Source: an uncultured Alistipes sp. (lineage in GTDB: Bacteria > Bacteroidota > Bacteroidia > Bacteroidales > Rikenellaceae). Taken from it: 58,706 nt of DNA. The notes below the pieces were generated by a model. The model was given only the letters and a program-made list of their open reading frames with translations, had not been told where the DNA came from and searched no databases. Position numbers and translations under genes: made by a program. Each line of letters opens with the position of its first letter. Position 1 is the stretch's first letter. This document shows positions 57,487 through 58,706 of this stretch, one piece after another. The stretch is from assembly GCA_944321755.1 (NCBI GenBank), contig CALUMM010000010.1:1-58706 (forward strand). Direction: 5' to 3'.

Positions 57487-58500
57487 ATGAAACAAAAACC
57501 GCTATTGACCCTGTTTTTATTGTTTGCAACCATGAATCATTCCCTCCAAGCCCAACAGAACGACCGCACCTTTGCCCCGAGCGGGCAGGTCACCGTCGAA
57601 CGCGTGCATTTCCGGACCCGTTTCGGCACAACCCTGGCCGCCGACCTCTACAAACCCCGACACGCGGACGGGAAATTGCCCGCACTGGCGGTCTGCGGAC
57701 CTTTCGGAGCCGTCAAGGAGCAGGCCTCGGGACTCTATGCACAGACTATGGCCGAACGGGGCTTCGTGACCGTGGCCTTCGACCCTTCGTTTACCGGCGA
57801 AAGCAGCGGCGAACCCCGTTACGTGGCGTCGCCCGACATCAATACGGAGGATTTCTCCGCGGCAGTCGATTACCTCGTCCTGCGCGACGACGTCGATCCC
57901 GAACGGATCGGCATCATCGGTATCTGCGGATGGGGCGGTCTGGCACTCAACGCCGCGGCCCTCGATACGCGGATCAAGGCTACCGTAGGCGTGACGATGT
58001 ACGACATGAGCCGCGTGACGGCCTGCGGCTATTTCGATTCGCTGGATGCCGATGCCCGCTACGAACTCCGCCGCCAACTCAATGCCCAGCGCACCGAGGA
58101 TGCACGCAACGGCTCTCATGCACTGGCCGGCGGGGTGGTTGACCCGCTTCCCGCAGATGCTCCGCAGTTCGTCCGGGACTACTACGACTACTACAAAACC
58201 CCGCGCGGATACCATCCCCGTTCGCTCAACTCCAACGGTGGATGGAACCGTACGTCGGCACTCTCGTTTCTCAATACGAAACTGCTCTCCTACAGCGGAG
58301 AGATCCGTTCGGCGGTACTTCTGATTCACGGGGAAAAGGCCCATTCGCGTTACTTCAGCGAGGATGCCTTCCGCCAACTCCGGGGTGACAACAAGGAACT
58401 TCTGATTATTCCCGGGGCGAGCCATGTCGATCTGTACGATCGGATGGAGATTATTCCTTTCGCCCGGATCGAAGCTTTTTTCCGCGGGAATCTGCGGTAG
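57487..58500 (+). CDS. Secreted alpha/beta hydrolase with Cys nucleophile
   Basis: A 337-residue exported hydrolase (signal MKQKPLLTLFLLFATMNHSLQA) of the YcjY/dienelactone-hydrolase-like group. The nucleophile elbow reads GICGWGG, so Cys147 stands where most members have Ser; a His near the end (GASHVDLYD) and an Asp/Glu complete the expected triad. Other family parts are LPALAVCGPFGAVKEQASGLYAQ and FDPSFTGESSGEPRY. The substrate is unknown. The start codon directly follows a 7-bp repeat array, and a good terminator follows the gene. Confidence 0.88.
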   Translation: MKQKPLLTLFLLFATMNHSLQAQQNDRTFAPSGQVTVERVHFRTRFGTTLAADLYKPRHADGKLPALAVCGPFGAVKEQASGLYAQTMAERGFVTVAFDPSFTGESSGEPRYVASPDINTEDFSAAVDYLVLRDDVDPERIGIIGICGWGGLALNAAALDTRIKATVGVTMYDMSRVTACGYFDSLDADARYELRRQLNAQRTEDARNGSHALAGGVVDPLPADAPQFVRDYYDYYKTPRGYHPRSLNSNGGWNRTSALSFLNTKLLSYSGEIRSAVLLIHGEKAHSRYFSEDAFRQLRGDNKELLIIPGASHVDLYDRMEIIPFARIEAFFRGNLR

Positions 58501-58526
58501 CCTGCCTGCAGGTCCCGATTACGACA

Positions 58527-58560
58527 ACGGAGCGGTGAAAGAACCGCTCCGTCGTTTTTT
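58527..58560 (+). terminator. Terminator of the hydrolase gene
   Basis: ACGGAGCGG pairs with CCGCTCCGT around TGAAAGAA and is followed by CGTTTTTT, 27 bp after the stop codon. Confidence 0.88.
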
Positions 58561-58601
58561 GGGGACCGTCTGAAAACCCGGCCGCGCCGCCATATCCGGC
58601 C

Positions 58602-58706
58602 GCGCCAGCCGCCAACCGCCAGCCGCCAGCCGCCAGCCGCCAGCCGCCAGCCGCCAGCCGCCAGCCGCCGGCCCGCAACCAGCCGCAACCGCCGGCCCGC
58701 AACCAG
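58602..58706 (+). repeat. 7-bp tandem array running to the end of the window
   Basis: About eight consecutive AGCCGCC units (58621-58670), flanked by related CAACCGC/CGCAACC pieces. The array may continue beyond the window. Confidence 0.9.

Overview
The window looks like a chromosomal segment of a GC-rich gut member of the Bacteroidales, most likely an Alistipes-type (Rikenellaceae) bacterium. The signs are a SusC/SusD pair with an ECF sigma factor and FecR anti-sigma factor, a complete Na+-NQR operon, many promoter elements of the Bacteroidetes form TTTG-N19-21-TAnnTTTG, few Shine-Dalgarno sequences, and an overall composition I judge by eye to be near 60% GC. The genus is an inference; no rRNA gene is present. 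I see no insertion sequence, prophage, integrase or CRISPR array.

Layout from left to right. The window opens inside gpmI, followed by a secreted CsgG-like protein with a long structured leader, a proX/D-2-hydroxyacid dehydrogenase pair, and a 1.1 kb intergenic block of duplicated repeats. Next are tcdA and a TatD-family hydrolase carrying an in-frame minisatellite, then nqrABCDEF, in which NqrC has an N-terminal rubredoxin-like domain. After that come mgtE, a K+-dependent membrane pyrophosphatase (hppA), a HAD phosphatase, an AI-2E-type permease, and a stand-alone biotinylated carboxyltransferase (oadA-like) behind two tandem palindromes. A tRNA-Met, a K+-channel-like protein, a Ser-type sulfatase lipoprotein, mscL, a sodium:solute symporter coupled to a split amidase/golvesin-domain protein, yqeY and a BASS-type transporter follow.

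From 32.0 to 42.9 kb lies a polysaccharide-utilization-type locus: divergent ECF sigma/FecR, an STN-type SusC, SusD, and three surface lipoproteins, two of which are GH18-like but have lost the catalytic DxxDxDxE residues. A large NPCBM-type secreted protein and a tripartite efflux operon (marR-tolC-hlyD-MFS) come next. From 57.2 down to 50.7 kb is a TPP-riboswitch-controlled thiamine operon, thiS-tenI-thiE-thiG-thiH-thiF-methyltransferase-tenA-thiD, which has no thiC. The window ends with an alpha/beta hydrolase whose nucleophile is Cys.

Together, NQR, the pyrophosphatase, the symporters and the biotin carboxyltransferase suggest energy metabolism built around a sodium gradient. The thiamine genes cover thiazole synthesis, coupling and pyrimidine salvage, but not de novo pyrimidine synthesis. 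A striking window-wide feature is a set of at least nine mutually unrelated short tandem-repeat arrays (7 to 45 bp units), almost all in the gaps between genes.
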